A stretch of DNA of 64,000 nt from the NCBI GenBank assembly GCA_032229975.1, contig JAVXVG010000022.1:62001-126000 (forward strand). The letters run 5' to 3'. The DNA comes from JAIVGV01 sp032229975. Lineage in GTDB: Bacteria; Acidobacteriota; Blastocatellia; Pyrinomonadales; Pyrinomonadaceae. Below are positions 1 to 9,065 of the stretch, in pieces. Each line of letters starts with the position of its first letter. Position 1 is the stretch's first letter. The position numbers and the translations under genes are program-made. The notes beneath the pieces are model-generated. The model saw only the letters and a program-made list of their open reading frames with translations, made no database searches and was not told the DNA's origin.

Positions 1-160
1 GCTTAACGCCCCTACCTTCGGAATACATGGAGCCTACGTCGTTTTGTGCGTCCACCTCCCCTTGCTTGGCTTTCTCAAGCCTCGATAGGAAGGAGTCGCT
101 TTGTCCGAACAGTGGGGTACAAAGGATAAGCAGCAAAGTTGTCAGCGTTAGCACTCTCAT
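1..160 (-). CDS. Sel1-repeat protein, N-terminal part (cut by window edge)
   Basis: The reading frame starts at an ATG at 160 and stays open to the edge, giving about 53 residues. It begins with a hydrophobic signal peptide (MRVLTLTTLLLILCTPLFG) ending near residue 20. After it comes a stretch AKQGEVDAQNDVGSMYSEG that matches the Sel1-like repeat pattern (A..G...AQ..LG.MY..G.GV), a TPR-related helical repeat used in protein-protein contacts. A GGAGAG ribosome binding site lies about 7 bases upstream of the ATG. The protein is probably exported and periplasmic. Its partner and full length cannot be seen. Confidence 0.7.
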   Translation of the reverse strand, partial: MRVLTLTTLLLILCTPLFGQSDSFLSRLEKAKQGEVDAQNDVGSMYSEGRGVK

Positions 161-195
161 GAATTACTCTCCGTGTATTCCGCGACCTCGCTGCG

Positions 196-1383
196 TCACT
201 TCTTGACCTTCTCCGTCGCCGTCTCAGGCTTGCTCGGAGTTTGCGCGCGCACGTCCTTGAGTTTCTCGACGACGCGCTCCGCCATGTCGGGCGCGCCGAG
301 GTTGCCGTCCCAGATGACGCGGCTGCCCGAAGCGACGATTATCCCTGTGCGCTGGTGCGAGAGCGTGAAGGTGTACTTGTAGGTGAAGACCACGTGATCG
401 ATTGTGAGCACGAGATCGGCGACGCGCTCATCGTCCACGAACGAGAGATTCCAAGCGTTGATCTCCGCGCGCTTGTTCAACTCGTTGACGAGCTGCTCCG
501 GCTTGAAGAGCGACGTGTAGCTGCGCACGTAGATCGTCCGCGAGGCTAAGAGCACGTCAACCGGCCGCGAAGGCCCGACGACGACCGAGCCGGGCCCCCT
601 CGCTTCGAGCGGCAGCGTCGGTCGCTGCGGCACGGAGACTTGGCCCTGCGGGATCGGATACGGCGCGTTCGACATTGCCACCTGCGTCGAAACGGGGGCC
701 ACCTGCACGCCGATTGATCGCACGAGCCCGATGAGACCGCTTAAGGGCACGGCGTAGCTCGCGCCTTGCGCCTGCGCCTGCATCGTCACGAGACCGATAG
801 CGCGCCCCTTCTCATCCACGAGCACGCCGCCGGCTGCGCCCTGCGGCACAGGAGCAGTGAAGCGCAGCACGCGGAAGCCTCGCCCCGCGCCCGGCCCTTC
901 GTCGGCGAGGCTCACGGAACTCAACAGGCCAGAGGCGGCTTCGCCCGTCTCACTCGTCGCATAGGTGACGACGGCGACGGGCGTGCCGACGATGGCCTCT
1001 TCGAGCGCGAAGCCATCGAACGTGGAGAGACCGGCGGCGGGGATGCGTAGGATAGCCACGTCGCGTCGCTCATCGGTGGCGACCAGCACGGCGCGGTCGA
1101 ACGTCTCGCCGTTGCGCAAGCGCACCTGCACGTTGCGCGCGTCCTTAACGAGATGGTTGGCCGTAAGGATCAGGCCATCGGCGCGCGCGACGAGGCCCGA
1201 TCCGACCGGATGCGACTCGCCTTCGGATTCGACGAGGATCGTCACGACCGAATCGAGCACGCCATCGCCGAACTGCTGTCGCCGCATCGAGAGTTGCGTC
1301 GGCTCGGCTCGCACGTTAGCCACGAAAACACACGACGCAAACAACGTCGCGCACATCAATATCGCCCGCGCATTCGTCTTCAT
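196..1383 (-). CDS. Exported trypsin-like (HtrA-type) protein with catalytic Ser replaced by Ala
   Basis: The 395-residue protein has a signal peptide (first ~26 residues, ending near VRA) and a trypsin-like S1C fold at about 30-230. The fold is recognised by GSGLV..DGLILTANHLV with His77 and by RRDVAILRI with Asp108. The usual GNSGG nucleophile motif reads QGAAGGVL, so the serine position is Ala184. The DNA (GCA GCC) shows this directly. The protein is therefore probably not a protease and may be a binding or scaffold protein. The C-terminal ~150 residues match no domain I recognise and there is no PDZ. A GTG at 1395 is in frame, but GAGG stands 5 bases before the ATG at 1383, so I chose 1383. 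Threonine synthase lies upstream on the same strand, about 50 bases away. Confidence 0.8.
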   Translation of the reverse strand: MKTNARAILMCATLFASCVFVANVRAEPTQLSMRRQQFGDGVLDSVVTILVESEGESHPVGSGLVARADGLILTANHLVKDARNVQVRLRNGETFDRAVLVATDERRDVAILRIPAAGLSTFDGFALEEAIVGTPVAVVTYATSETGEAASGLLSSVSLADEGPGAGRGFRVLRFTAPVPQGAAGGVLVDEKGRAIGLVTMQAQAQGASYAVPLSGLIGLVRSIGVQVAPVSTQVAMSNAPYPIPQGQVSVPQRPTLPLEARGPGSVVVGPSRPVDVLLASRTIYVRSYTSLFKPEQLVNELNKRAEINAWNLSFVDDERVADLVLTIDHVVFTYKYTFTLSHQRTGIIVASGSRVIWDGNLGAPDMAERVVEKLKDVRAQTPSKPETATEKVKK

Positions 1384-1432
1384 CACGTACCTCACAAAAC
1401 TTTCTGGCGCGGGCTGTCTCGCGGCGTCTCTT

Positions 1433-2599
1433 TTATCCGCCGTAAGATTCCAGATACTTCACGCCCGCGCCGGTGTTAAAGATAACCACGCGCTCTTCGC
1501 GCTTGATCTGGCCCGCGTCGATCAACTTTCTGAGCGCGGGCAGACACGCCGCGCCTTCGGGCGCGACAAACATTCCTTCCGCCGCGCCGATCTCTTTCGT
1601 CGCGGCGATCAACTCTTCATCCGTGACGGCGATGGCCGTTCCGCCAGAAGCCCTGAGCGCGTCGAGGATCAAGAAGTCGCCGATGGCGCGCGGCACGCGC
1701 AGGCCCGATGCGGTCGTCTGCGCATTCGGAAACTCATCTGCGAATCGCTTCCCTTCCTCAAACGCCCTGACGATGGGCGCACAGCCCGCCGCCTGCACCG
1801 TGACCATGCGCGGACGTTTTTGATCGATCCAGCCCATCTGCTCCATCTCGTCGAAAGCCTTCCACATGCCGATCAGCCCAGTGCCGCCGCCGGTCGGGTA
1901 CAACACGACATCGGGCAACTCCCAGTTGAACTGTTCGGCGAGTTCGTAGCCCATCGTCTTCTTGCCCTCGACCCTGTAAGGCTCTTTCAAAGTCGAAACG
2001 TCGAACCAGCCTTCCGCCCCTTTACGTCTTCCGACTTCCGCGCCGCAGTCCGTGATCAATCCATCCATCAACGTGACGTGTGCGCCCGTTTGCTCGCACT
2101 CGATGATGTTCGCGCGCGGCGTATCACGCGGCATGAAGATGTAGGCTTCGAGTCCGGCCCGCGCAGCGTATGCGGCGAGCGCGCCCGCAGCGTTGCCCGC
2201 CGAGGGAACGGCGAGCTTAGTCGCGCCCAACTCCTTCGCCATCGAGACGGCCGCCGTCATCCCTCGCGCCTTGAAGCTCTGTGTCGGGTTCAGAGATTCG
2301 TCTTTGATGAAAAGCTCGCGCAGTCCTACGCGTTCTGCGAGCCGCGCGGCACGCAGCAGCGGCGTCCAGCCTTCGCCGAGCGAGACGACATTTTCTTCTT
2401 GCTCGACCGGCAACACTTCCCTGTAACGCCACAGACTCGAAACCCTCTCGCATAAACTTTCCTTCTTCAAAGTCTCGGCGGCCCGCTCCAAGTCGTACTT
2501 GACCAGCAGAGGCTTGCCGCACTCCGTACACAGGTTTTGCAACCGCCGTGCCTCGTGTCGCAAGCCACACGCGGCGCATTCCAAGTGTGTCACGTTCAT
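1433..2599 (-). CDS. thrC: Threonine synthase
   Basis: This PLP enzyme (fold type II) converts O-phosphohomoserine to threonine in the cytoplasm. The 388-residue product starts with a small zinc-ribbon-like module (CAAC at residues 8-11, CTEC at 24-27). The PLP lysine lies in NPTQSFKARG (Lys110), and glycine-rich phosphate-binding loops follow (SAGNAAGA, PTGGGTGL). These are the hallmarks of the ThrC group with an N-terminal Cys4 module. An upstream frame is open to 2719, but AAGGAG stands 9 bases before the ATG at 2599, which fixes the start. Other fold II enzymes (threonine dehydratase, cysteate synthase-like) are the alternatives. The N-terminal Cys4 module and overall match favour ThrC. 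Confidence 0.88.
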   Translation of the reverse strand: MNVTHLECAACGLRHEARRLQNLCTECGKPLLVKYDLERAAETLKKESLCERVSSLWRYREVLPVEQEENVVSLGEGWTPLLRAARLAERVGLRELFIKDESLNPTQSFKARGMTAAVSMAKELGATKLAVPSAGNAAGALAAYAARAGLEAYIFMPRDTPRANIIECEQTGAHVTLMDGLITDCGAEVGRRKGAEGWFDVSTLKEPYRVEGKKTMGYELAEQFNWELPDVVLYPTGGGTGLIGMWKAFDEMEQMGWIDQKRPRMVTVQAAGCAPIVRAFEEGKRFADEFPNAQTTASGLRVPRAIGDFLILDALRASGGTAIAVTDEELIAATKEIGAAEGMFVAPEGAACLPALRKLIDAGQIKREERVVIFNTGAGVKYLESYGG

Positions 2600-2741
2600 C
2601 GAAAATCGCTCCTTTTCCTCAGTAGATCGAAGACTTTTAACTTCGCTCCAAAACTTTCCGGCGAGATCGTTTCGCACGACATCATACGCCCGCCGCAATT
2701 CGCCTGTCAGTTGGAGCAAACATCTTGCACCGGCTAAAAGC

Positions 2742-2867
2742 CGTAAATGGTCAATGGTAAATAGTGAATCGTCGTTACGTCTCGCCGCGAGTTGGACGAC
2801 TACGTCTCAAGCATGGGCGGCGATCCGTGCGTCTGCGATTTACCATTTACGATTTACCATTTACCAT
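2742..2867. repeat. Heptamer-repeat inverted repeat (word GTAAATG)
   Basis: The left arm 2742-2772 reads as tandem 7-mers of type GTAAATG / GTCAATG / GTGAATC. The right arm 2836-2867 is the inverted version (ATTTACC / ATTTACG). About 25 of 29 positions can pair, around a 63-base GC-rich loop. The element sits between divergent threonine synthase and the HAD gene, and its right arm ends 9 bases before the HAD start codon. Confidence 0.85.
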
Positions 2868-2875
2868 CTCCCTTC

Positions 2876-3754
2876 ATGTCCATTCGACTGATCGCACTCG
2901 ATCTCGACGGGACGCTGCTCGACAAGCGCGGGCACGTCTCAGAACGCAACCGCGCGGCGATTGCGTTGGCGCGCGCGCGTGGCGTCGAGGTCGCGATTGT
3001 GACGGGTCGCCGCTTCCGCGACGCGCGACCGCTCGCGTTGGAGCTTGGCTTGGACGTGCCCGTCATCGCGCACAACGGCGCGTTGACGAAGCACGCGCGC
3101 ACGCTTGAGACTGTCGCCGCCGTACTGCTGCCGCTTGATGCCGCGCGCGCGACGTTGCGCGTTGCGCGCGCGCACGGCGCGGACGCACTCGTGAGTGATG
3201 ACGCGGAAGGCGCGGGCGTGCTCGTGTACGATCACATTGACGAGCATGACCGGCCCGTCGCGGAATACATCGCTTGGTCGCGACGCATGCATGGCGAGGA
3301 GGCGGCGGGCGCGGTCGTGCAGGTTGCGTCGCTCGAAGAGTATCTTGATCACGCGCCCGTCCACATCACGTTCTCAGGAACGCAAGACAAGACCGAGAGA
3401 CTTATGGAAACATTCGCGCGCGAGTTGGGCGCGAGCGTGAAATTGATGACGACGATCTACCCGCGCATCAACTTCGGCTTGATCGACGTGATCCACCCCG
3501 ACGTGTCGAAGGGCACGGGACTCGCCGCCGTCGCTGCCGAGCAGCGCGTCGCAAGAGACGAAGTGATGGCGGTCGGCGACAATCACAACGACCGGGAGAT
3601 GTTGGAGTACGCAGGCACGCGCGTCATCGTCGCGAACGCCGAGCCCGCGCTCTTCGAGATCAAAGGCGTGCGCGTCGTCGCTTCGCATGATGAGGACGGC
3701 GTCGCCGAGGCGATAGAGAATTTTGTTCTAGCAGAAGAAACCGTAAGGAGTTGA
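2876..3754 (+). CDS. HAD-superfamily phosphatase, Cof/YidA type
   Basis: The 292-residue cytoplasmic hydrolase has HAD motif I (ALDLDGT, nucleophile Asp9 and acid Asp11), motif II (VTGR near residue 42) and motif IV (VGDNHNDREML). The cap between them is of the C2B kind. Its length and the order of motifs fit the Cof group, which dephosphorylates sugar phosphates or other small phosphoesters; the substrate cannot be told. The ATG at 2876 places the motif I strand at the very N terminus as is normal for the family. An in-frame start at 2792 would translate a repeat hairpin. No Shine-Dalgarno is visible in front of 2876. The cyclophilin gene follows directly. Confidence 0.85.
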   Translation: MSIRLIALDLDGTLLDKRGHVSERNRAAIALARARGVEVAIVTGRRFRDARPLALELGLDVPVIAHNGALTKHARTLETVAAVLLPLDAARATLRVARAHGADALVSDDAEGAGVLVYDHIDEHDRPVAEYIAWSRRMHGEEAAGAVVQVASLEEYLDHAPVHITFSGTQDKTERLMETFARELGASVKLMTTIYPRINFGLIDVIHPDVSKGTGLAAVAAEQRVARDEVMAVGDNHNDREMLEYAGTRVIVANAEPALFEIKGVRVVASHDEDGVAEAIENFVLAEETVRS

Positions 3755-3755
3755 A

Positions 3756-4247
3756 ATGGCAAATCGCATCGCAAACATCAAGACCAATCAAGGCACGATC
3801 CGCTTCGAGTTGTTGGAGCAGGACGCGCCGAAGACGACGGAGAATTTCCGTCTGCTCGCGGAGAAGGGCTACTACGACGGCGTCATCTTCCACCGCGTCA
3901 TCAAGGGCTTCATGATTCAGGGCGGCGATCCGACAGGCACGGGTCGCGGCGGCGCGTCCGCTTCGGGCGGTCGCTTCAACGACGAGATCAATCGTCAGTC
4001 GCCGCTCTATGCGGGCGCATACGAGAAGGGCACGGTGGCAATGGCGAACGCAGGCCCAAACACGAACGGCTCGCAGTTCTTCATCATGCACACCGATTAC
4101 CCTCTGCCACCGAGCTACACGAAGTTCGGACGCGTCATCGAAGGACAGGAGGTGGTCGATCAGATCGCCACGACGAAGACCGCCGCAGGCGACCGGCCCG
4201 CGCAGGATGTCGTGATGGAGAAGGTGACCATCGAAGAGCCGGGATGA
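3756..4247 (+). CDS. Cyclophilin-type peptidyl-prolyl cis-trans isomerase
   Basis: The 163-residue protein is a single-domain cyclophilin that catalyses Pro isomerisation during folding. FHRVIKGFMIQGGDPTGTG contains the catalytic Arg of the FHRV motif, and NGSQFFI is the second signature. There is no signal peptide, so it acts in the cytoplasm. Its ribosome binding site AAGGAG overlaps the end of the HAD gene; only one base separates the two genes, so they form an operon. The length is typical of bacterial PpiB. Confidence 0.92.
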   Translation: MANRIANIKTNQGTIRFELLEQDAPKTTENFRLLAEKGYYDGVIFHRVIKGFMIQGGDPTGTGRGGASASGGRFNDEINRQSPLYAGAYEKGTVAMANAGPNTNGSQFFIMHTDYPLPPSYTKFGRVIEGQEVVDQIATTKTAAGDRPAQDVVMEKVTIEEPG

Positions 4248-4587
4248 ACAGGAAATGATGAACGCGGAACGATGAATGATGAAGTAGAAAGTAGTTGTTT
4301 CACTTCATCGTTCATCGTTCCTACTTCATCGTTCGCTTATTCCTCCGGCTTTTCTGTTGCCAAATCGCGCTCGCATCGGTTAAATTAAAGCTGGCTGTTG
4401 ATTTAGCAGCCGGGCCCCTCTCCCCTCTAACAGGCAAAGTCGGTTCTCACTCTTCAGCTCGCCAGACAGTTTTCTTGAGTGTCGCGCCGCGCGCGGCTCG
4501 CGCTCGTGCGAAAGACTGTGCGGCTGATGATGTGCGGCCGTCTGCGTCCTCCGTTAAAAACTTGCGCCGCAGAAAGATAACCTCCCG
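4248..4587. other. Intergenic, 340 bases
   Basis: The first 90 bases hold a heptamer-repeat hairpin, listed separately. The rest (about 4340-4587) has no open frame with coding character. It contains one short GC stem at about 4391-4410 without a T run. I see no confident promoter. Confidence 0.5.
4255..4335. repeat. Heptamer-repeat inverted repeat (word GAACGAT)
   Basis: The left arm around 4267-4285 (GAACGATGAATGATGAAGT) pairs with the right arm 4302-4320 at 18 of 19 positions, with a loop of about 16 bases. The arms consist of 7-mers GAACGAT, GAATGAT and GAAGTAG. The element lies between the cyclophilin gene and the GGDEF-EAL gene, both on the plus strand, and starts 8 bases after the cyclophilin stop. 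Confidence 0.85.
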
Positions 4588-7191
4588 ATGATCCTCAACA
4601 CGGAACAGACCACGCCCGCGTGCGACCTCGCCGACGAACACGCGCGCGACCTCAAGGACAACACCCCGCGCGAATCTGCCGCCGAAACACTCGAAGCGTT
4701 AAGGCAAGCGGAGCTGCGCTACCACGGCATCTTCGACAACTCGCTGCACGGCATCTATCAATCGACGCACGAAGGCCGCTTCTTGAACGTCAACGCCGCC
4801 TTCGCGCGAATGCTCGGCTACGACTCGGCCGAAGAGTTGATCGCCAACTACGCGAGCATCGATCAGAACTACTACGCAGACTCTTCGGTACGCCCACACC
4901 TCAAGCGCACGCTCGAAGAGGGCGGCGCGGTGCGCGGCTTCGAATGTCAGGCACGCAGGCGCGATGGCGTGCTCATCTGGACGCGCGAGAATTTCTACGC
5001 CGTGCGCGACTCCGTGGGCCGCCTGCTCTACTACGAGGGCTCGGTCGAAGACATCACAGAGCGCAAGGAGGCGGAACTGGCCCTGCGCGATTCGGAGGAG
5101 CGATATCGTCGCCTCTTCGCCGATGCCAACGATGCCGTCTATACCACCGATCTCAAAGGCAACTACACCTCCATGAATCGCGCGGGCGAAAAGCTCACGG
5201 GCTACGCGCTCGACGAAATACTGCGGATGAACTTTCGGCAGATCGCCGCGCCGGAATGTATCGAGCGCGTGCGCGAGAAACTCAAGAGCAAGCTGCGCGG
5301 CGAAGAGACGACCACCTGCTACGAGACAGAGATCATCACGCGCGCGGGCGAGCGTCTGAATCTCGAAGTCAGCACGCAGCTCATCCACGACGCGTGCGGC
5401 GAGCCCTTCGGCGTGCAAGGGATCGCGCGCGACGTGACCGAGCGCAAGCGGGCCGAAGAGGCTCTGCGCCAGAGCGAGGAACGCTATCGCGAGTTGTTCG
5501 AGAACGCCAACGACATCGTCTATACGCACGACCTGCTCGGCTACTTCACTTCGCTCAACAAGACGGGCGAGCGCACCACGGGCTACACGCGCGAGGAGGC
5601 TTATCACCTGAACATCGCCGACGTGGTCGCGCCCGAACACTTCTCGCGCGCGCGCCAGATGCTCTCGAACAAGCGCGGCGGCGAAGAGTCAACGCGCTAC
5701 GAGTTGGAGATTATATCGAAGGATGGCCGTCGCGTTCCCCTTGAGATCAGCACGCGCATCGTCTGCAAAGATGGCGAACCCTTCGGCGTGCAAGGGATCG
5801 CGCGCGACATCACGGAGCGCAAGCAGTCCGAATCGGCCCTGCGCCACATCGCCTTTCACGACGCGCTCACAGGACTCCCGAACCGCGCGCTCTTCACGCA
5901 GCAGTTGCACGTCGCCGTTGAGGGCGCGAAGCGCGAATCGCGCACACTCTTCGCCGTCCTCTTCATCGATCTCGACCGCTTCAAAGTGATCAACGACAGC
6001 CTCGGCCATCCGCTCGGCGACGAGCTACTCGTCGCACTCGCGCGCCGCTTTGAAGGCACGCTGCGCGGCGGCGACACGGTCGCGCGTCTCGGCGGCGACG
6101 AGTTTGCCATCCTCTTAAACGATCTCGACCGGCCCGAAGACGCCTTGCGCGTCGCCGACCGCGTGCTCTCAGAGATCGGCGAGCCGTTCCAACTCGGCGG
6201 GCATGAAGTCTTCACCACCGCATCAATCGGCATCGCGCTCTCGACCACCGGCTATACGAATGAGGAGGAGGTCTTGCGCGATGCCGATACCGTCATGTAT
6301 CGCGCAAAAGCGCAGGGCGCGGCTCGCTACGAGGTCTTCGATCAGCGTATGCACGCGCGCGTCGTCGCGCAGTTGAAATTAGAGAACGATCTGCGGCGGG
6401 CCATCGAGCGCAAAGAGTTTCGACTTCACTATCAACCCATCGTCTCGATTGAGTCGGGACGCGTCACGGGTTTCGAGGCGCTCGTGCGCTGGCATCACCC
6501 GGAGCGCGGTCTCGTCAAGCCTTCGGAGTTCATCCCCACGGCGGAAGAGACGGGCCTGATCGTCCCGCTCGGCTCGTGGGTGCTCGAAGCCGCGTGCCGG
6601 CAGATGCGCGCGTGGCACGAACTCTCTCCGCTACACGAAGGCTTGAAGCTGAGCGTGAATCTATCGGGCCGACAGTTTGCACAGGCAGGCTTGCTCGAAC
6701 GCATCACGCGCGTGCTCGCCGAGACGAGACTCGATCCGCGCTGCCTGCAACTTGAGATCACCGAGTCGGTCTTGATGGACAATGCCAGAGCGATCATCGC
6801 ACTCATGGACGAGCTGCGCGCGCTAGGATTAGAACTCGCCATCGACGACTTCGGCACGGGCTACTCTTCTTTAAGTTACTTGCAACGCTTCCCGATCCAC
6901 ACTTTGAAGATCGACCGCTCGTTCATCAGCGAGCGCGGTGCGCAGGATCACGACAACGCCGAGATCGTCCGCACGATCATTCTGCTGGCGCGCAACATGG
7001 GCAAGGAAGTGATCGCCGAGGGCGTCGAGACCGAGGAGCAGTTCGCGCGCCTGCGCGAGTTGGACTGCCCCTACGCGCAGGGCTATCTCTTCTCGCGCCC
7101 GCAGGACACCGCCGCCACCGAGCGGATGCTGCGCGAAGGACTCCACTCCGGCCTCTTTCTGGCCCCCGCGCGCGACCTGCAACTTGCCTGA
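4588..7191 (+). CDS. PAS-PAS-PAS-GGDEF-EAL cyclic-di-GMP signalling protein
   Basis: The 867-residue protein has no membrane segment. Three PAS domains (about 45-160, 168-287, 294-412) each end in the DITERK-type linker. They are followed by a diguanylate cyclase domain with an intact GGDEF motif (residues 502-506) and an EAL phosphodiesterase domain with FEALVRW (Glu630), NLSGRQF and DDFGTGYSSL. Both catalytic motifs are intact, so the protein could make and break c-di-GMP. PAS2 and PAS3 are close copies of each other (both contain TCYE/TRYELEII and GEPFGVQGIARD), which points to internal duplication. The ligand sensed is unknown. It lies alone after the cyclophilin hairpin and is convergent with thiD. 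Confidence 0.93.
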   Translation: MILNTEQTTPACDLADEHARDLKDNTPRESAAETLEALRQAELRYHGIFDNSLHGIYQSTHEGRFLNVNAAFARMLGYDSAEELIANYASIDQNYYADSSVRPHLKRTLEEGGAVRGFECQARRRDGVLIWTRENFYAVRDSVGRLLYYEGSVEDITERKEAELALRDSEERYRRLFADANDAVYTTDLKGNYTSMNRAGEKLTGYALDEILRMNFRQIAAPECIERVREKLKSKLRGEETTTCYETEIITRAGERLNLEVSTQLIHDACGEPFGVQGIARDVTERKRAEEALRQSEERYRELFENANDIVYTHDLLGYFTSLNKTGERTTGYTREEAYHLNIADVVAPEHFSRARQMLSNKRGGEESTRYELEIISKDGRRVPLEISTRIVCKDGEPFGVQGIARDITERKQSESALRHIAFHDALTGLPNRALFTQQLHVAVEGAKRESRTLFAVLFIDLDRFKVINDSLGHPLGDELLVALARRFEGTLRGGDTVARLGGDEFAILLNDLDRPEDALRVADRVLSEIGEPFQLGGHEVFTTASIGIALSTTGYTNEEEVLRDADTVMYRAKAQGAARYEVFDQRMHARVVAQLKLENDLRRAIERKEFRLHYQPIVSIESGRVTGFEALVRWHHPERGLVKPSEFIPTAEETGLIVPLGSWVLEAACRQMRAWHELSPLHEGLKLSVNLSGRQFAQAGLLERITRVLAETRLDPRCLQLEITESVLMDNARAIIALMDELRALGLELAIDDFGTGYSSLSYLQRFPIHTLKIDRSFISERGAQDHDNAEIVRTIILLARNMGKEVIAEGVETEEQFARLRELDCPYAQGYLFSRPQDTAATERMLREGLHSGLFLAPARDLQLA

Positions 7192-7239
7192 CGTTTGCGC
7201 CGCGTCGATCAGCCACGCGCGCCTTCGATCTACTCGCCT

Positions 7240-8088
7240 TCACTCGCCGTCGATGAAGACGTGGGTGGGCGTGAACTCGACCGGAATGTCGTGCTTGAGG
7301 GGGCCCTGTCCGTGACCGAGCGCGGGCGCGCGCCTGATGGCGACGGTGACGAAACGCTTCGCCGACGCGACCGCGTCGTTTAAAGAGAAGCCGCGAGCGA
7401 GACACGCGACTATGCCTGCGGCGAGCGTGCAGCCCGTGCCGTGCGTCGAAGTCGTCTCAATGCGCGGCGCGCTGTAGTAAGTGACCTCGCCGCCCTCGTC
7501 GAGCACGTCAACCGCTTCGCCGCACGCGAGGTGTCCGCCCTTGACGAGCACCGCACGCGCGCCCATCCCGCGCATCGCGGCAGCCGCGCGCAGCATCCCT
7601 TCCCCATCGACAATCTTCAGCCCCGTGATGCGCTCCGCCTCCGGCACGTTCGGCGTGACGACGCGCGCGAGCGGCAATAGTTCGCGCTTCAGTGCATCGA
7701 GCGCATCGTCGTCGATCAGATCGTAACCTGAAGTTGAACGCACGACCGGATCGACGACGAGCGGCGCATCACTTAGCTGTGTCTCGCGTGCGAGCCGGGC
7801 CACCTCCGCGATCACTTCGCGCGTCGGCAACATTCCCGTCTTCCACGCCGCCACGCGAAAGTCTTCGACGACGGGCAGCACCTGTGCGCGCACGATGTCA
7901 GCCGACTGGTGCGACGTGCCGAAGACGCCTGTCGTGTTCTGAAAAGTGATAGACGTGACGGCAGCGCACGCGAAGCACCCGAACGCCGCGAAGGTCTTCA
8001 CGTCCGCGATCACACCTGCGCCGCCCGAAGGATCGAGACCGGCGATGCTGAGCGCGACCGGCGGTGCGTCCGTCTGTTGTTGTGTCAT
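7240..8088 (-). CDS. thiD: Hydroxymethylpyrimidine/phosphomethylpyrimidine kinase
   Basis: This ribokinase-fold enzyme phosphorylates HMP and HMP-phosphate in thiamine synthesis. Seen motifs are the N-terminal SIAGLDPSGGAGVIADVKTF, AWKTGML, VVDPVVRSTSGYDLIDDDA, LVKGGH and the C-terminal anion hole STHGTGCTLAAGI. The start at 8088 gives 282 residues. It lies one base after the stop of thiE, so the two genes are translationally coupled. An upstream in-frame start at 8109 would overlap thiE. No independent ribosome binding site is visible. Confidence 0.93.
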   Translation of the reverse strand: MTQQQTDAPPVALSIAGLDPSGGAGVIADVKTFAAFGCFACAAVTSITFQNTTGVFGTSHQSADIVRAQVLPVVEDFRVAAWKTGMLPTREVIAEVARLARETQLSDAPLVVDPVVRSTSGYDLIDDDALDALKRELLPLARVVTPNVPEAERITGLKIVDGEGMLRAAAAMRGMGARAVLVKGGHLACGEAVDVLDEGGEVTYYSAPRIETTSTHGTGCTLAAGIVACLARGFSLNDAVASAKRFVTVAIRRAPALGHGQGPLKHDIPVEFTPTHVFIDGE

Positions 8089-8089
8089 A

Positions 8090-8764
8090 TCAGATTCGCG
8101 GCAGGCCATTCATCTCTTCAACAACCTCGCGCAACGTCTCCCTATTATCGAACAAACGGATCGCGGCGATGCCTTGTGCACCAGCGAGTATAACGCTCTC
8201 TGCGTTCGCGCGCGTGACGCCGCCGATGGCGAAGATTGGAAACGACGCGAGCGCGCGTGCGACTTCGCGCAAGGCTTCGAGACCGACGGGCGAGCCATAG
8301 GCGCGCTTCGAGGGCGTATCGAAGACGGGCCCGAAGACTGTGAAGTCCGCGCCGCCGTCGCGAGCCGCGCGCGCTTCGCCGAGCGTGTGCGATGAGACGC
8401 CGATCAGAAAGTCTCGACCGAACGTGCGACGCACGACCGATGGCTCAAGTGAGCGCGTCGAAAGATGTACGCCGTCCGCGCCTGCTGCGCGAGCAATGTC
8501 GGCGCGGTCGTTGATGAGGAGGCGCGTTTCGGTGTCGCTCGTGATCTCGGACGCGCGCACACAGAGTTCGTAGAGCACGCGGGGTCGTAGAAGTTTTTCG
8601 CGGAGTTGGATGAGCGAGACGCGTGCTTGAGTGGCGGCGCGGACGAGCGCGAGGAGTCGCAGGAATTCGTCGCTCGCGCGTGTCGTCTCCGGCGTCGTCT
8701 CGCCGGGGCTAATGAGGTAGGTCTGTGGCCCTTTAAGATCGAGAGGCATCGCGCGATGCGGCAT
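8090..8764 (-). CDS. thiE: Thiamine-phosphate synthase
   Basis: The TIM-barrel enzyme joins HMP pyrophosphate and thiazole phosphate. Diagnostic segments are LIQLREK, LLINDRADIARAAGADGVHL, IGVSSHT, VFGPVFDTPSK and FAIGGVT. At 224 residues it has the usual size. The start could be 8764 or 8749; neither has a clear ribosome binding site, and both overlap the end of the upstream membrane-protein gene (stop at 8733), so translation is probably coupled. With thiD it forms a minimal thiamine salvage/assembly pair; no thiazole genes are in the window. Confidence 0.9.
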   Translation of the reverse strand: MPHRAMPLDLKGPQTYLISPGETTPETTRASDEFLRLLALVRAATQARVSLIQLREKLLRPRVLYELCVRASEITSDTETRLLINDRADIARAAGADGVHLSTRSLEPSVVRRTFGRDFLIGVSSHTLGEARAARDGGADFTVFGPVFDTPSKRAYGSPVGLEALREVARALASFPIFAIGGVTRANAESVILAGAQGIAAIRLFDNRETLREVVEEMNGLPRI

Positions 8765-9062
8765 TGTGCGCCGCCGCCGTGCGACCGTTGAGCGCGCCGA
8801 CGGTCTGACGAAAGTGAAGCAGCTCCCAGAAGGCCATGCCGAGATTGAGCAGGCCCAAGCCCGTCACCGCGCCGCGCACCCAACCGGAAGCGACGGCGTG
8901 CTGGAGCGAAGCGAGGCCCATCTTCTGCGCCGCATAGACGAGGAAAAAATTGTCGCCCCAGTCGCTCAAGCCAAACGGATTCGTCCACGGCAGAAACGTC
9001 AGCACGATGCCCGCTTCGAGGCAGAGCACGATGTAGAAGATGACTGTGAGTCTGGCCGACAT
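8733..9062 (-). CDS. Small membrane protein of unknown function
   Basis: The 109-residue product has a hydrophobic segment at about 4-24 (LTVIFYIVLCLEAGIVLTFLPW) and a second at about 62-82 (AVTGLGLLNLGMAFWELL). Between them is a polar stretch. I recognise no family. The start at MSARLTV (9062) is preferred: the frame upstream to 9128 runs through a repeat hairpin and would encode repeat-derived residues. It overlaps thiE by 17-32 bases and is probably cotranscribed with thiE and thiD, but nothing in it suggests a thiamine role. Confidence 0.65.
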   Translation of the reverse strand: MSARLTVIFYIVLCLEAGIVLTFLPWTNPFGLSDWGDNFFLVYAAQKMGLASLQHAVASGWVRGAVTGLGLLNLGMAFWELLHFRQTVGALNGRTAAAHNAASRDASRS

Positions 9063-9065
9063 CGT

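Noticed and set aside
2742..2867. Classical terminator or attenuator reading of the heptamer hairpins
   Set aside because: Arms are AT-rich, imperfect, with loops up to ~90 bases and no T run. They occur between divergent and tandem genes alike, while true GC-stem terminators with T runs occur separately (16801, 35445, 43276, 58053).
4387..4440. Riboswitch-like structure upstream of the GGDEF-EAL gene
   Set aside because: Only one short stem could be formed and no conserved c-di-GMP riboswitch core was recognised.
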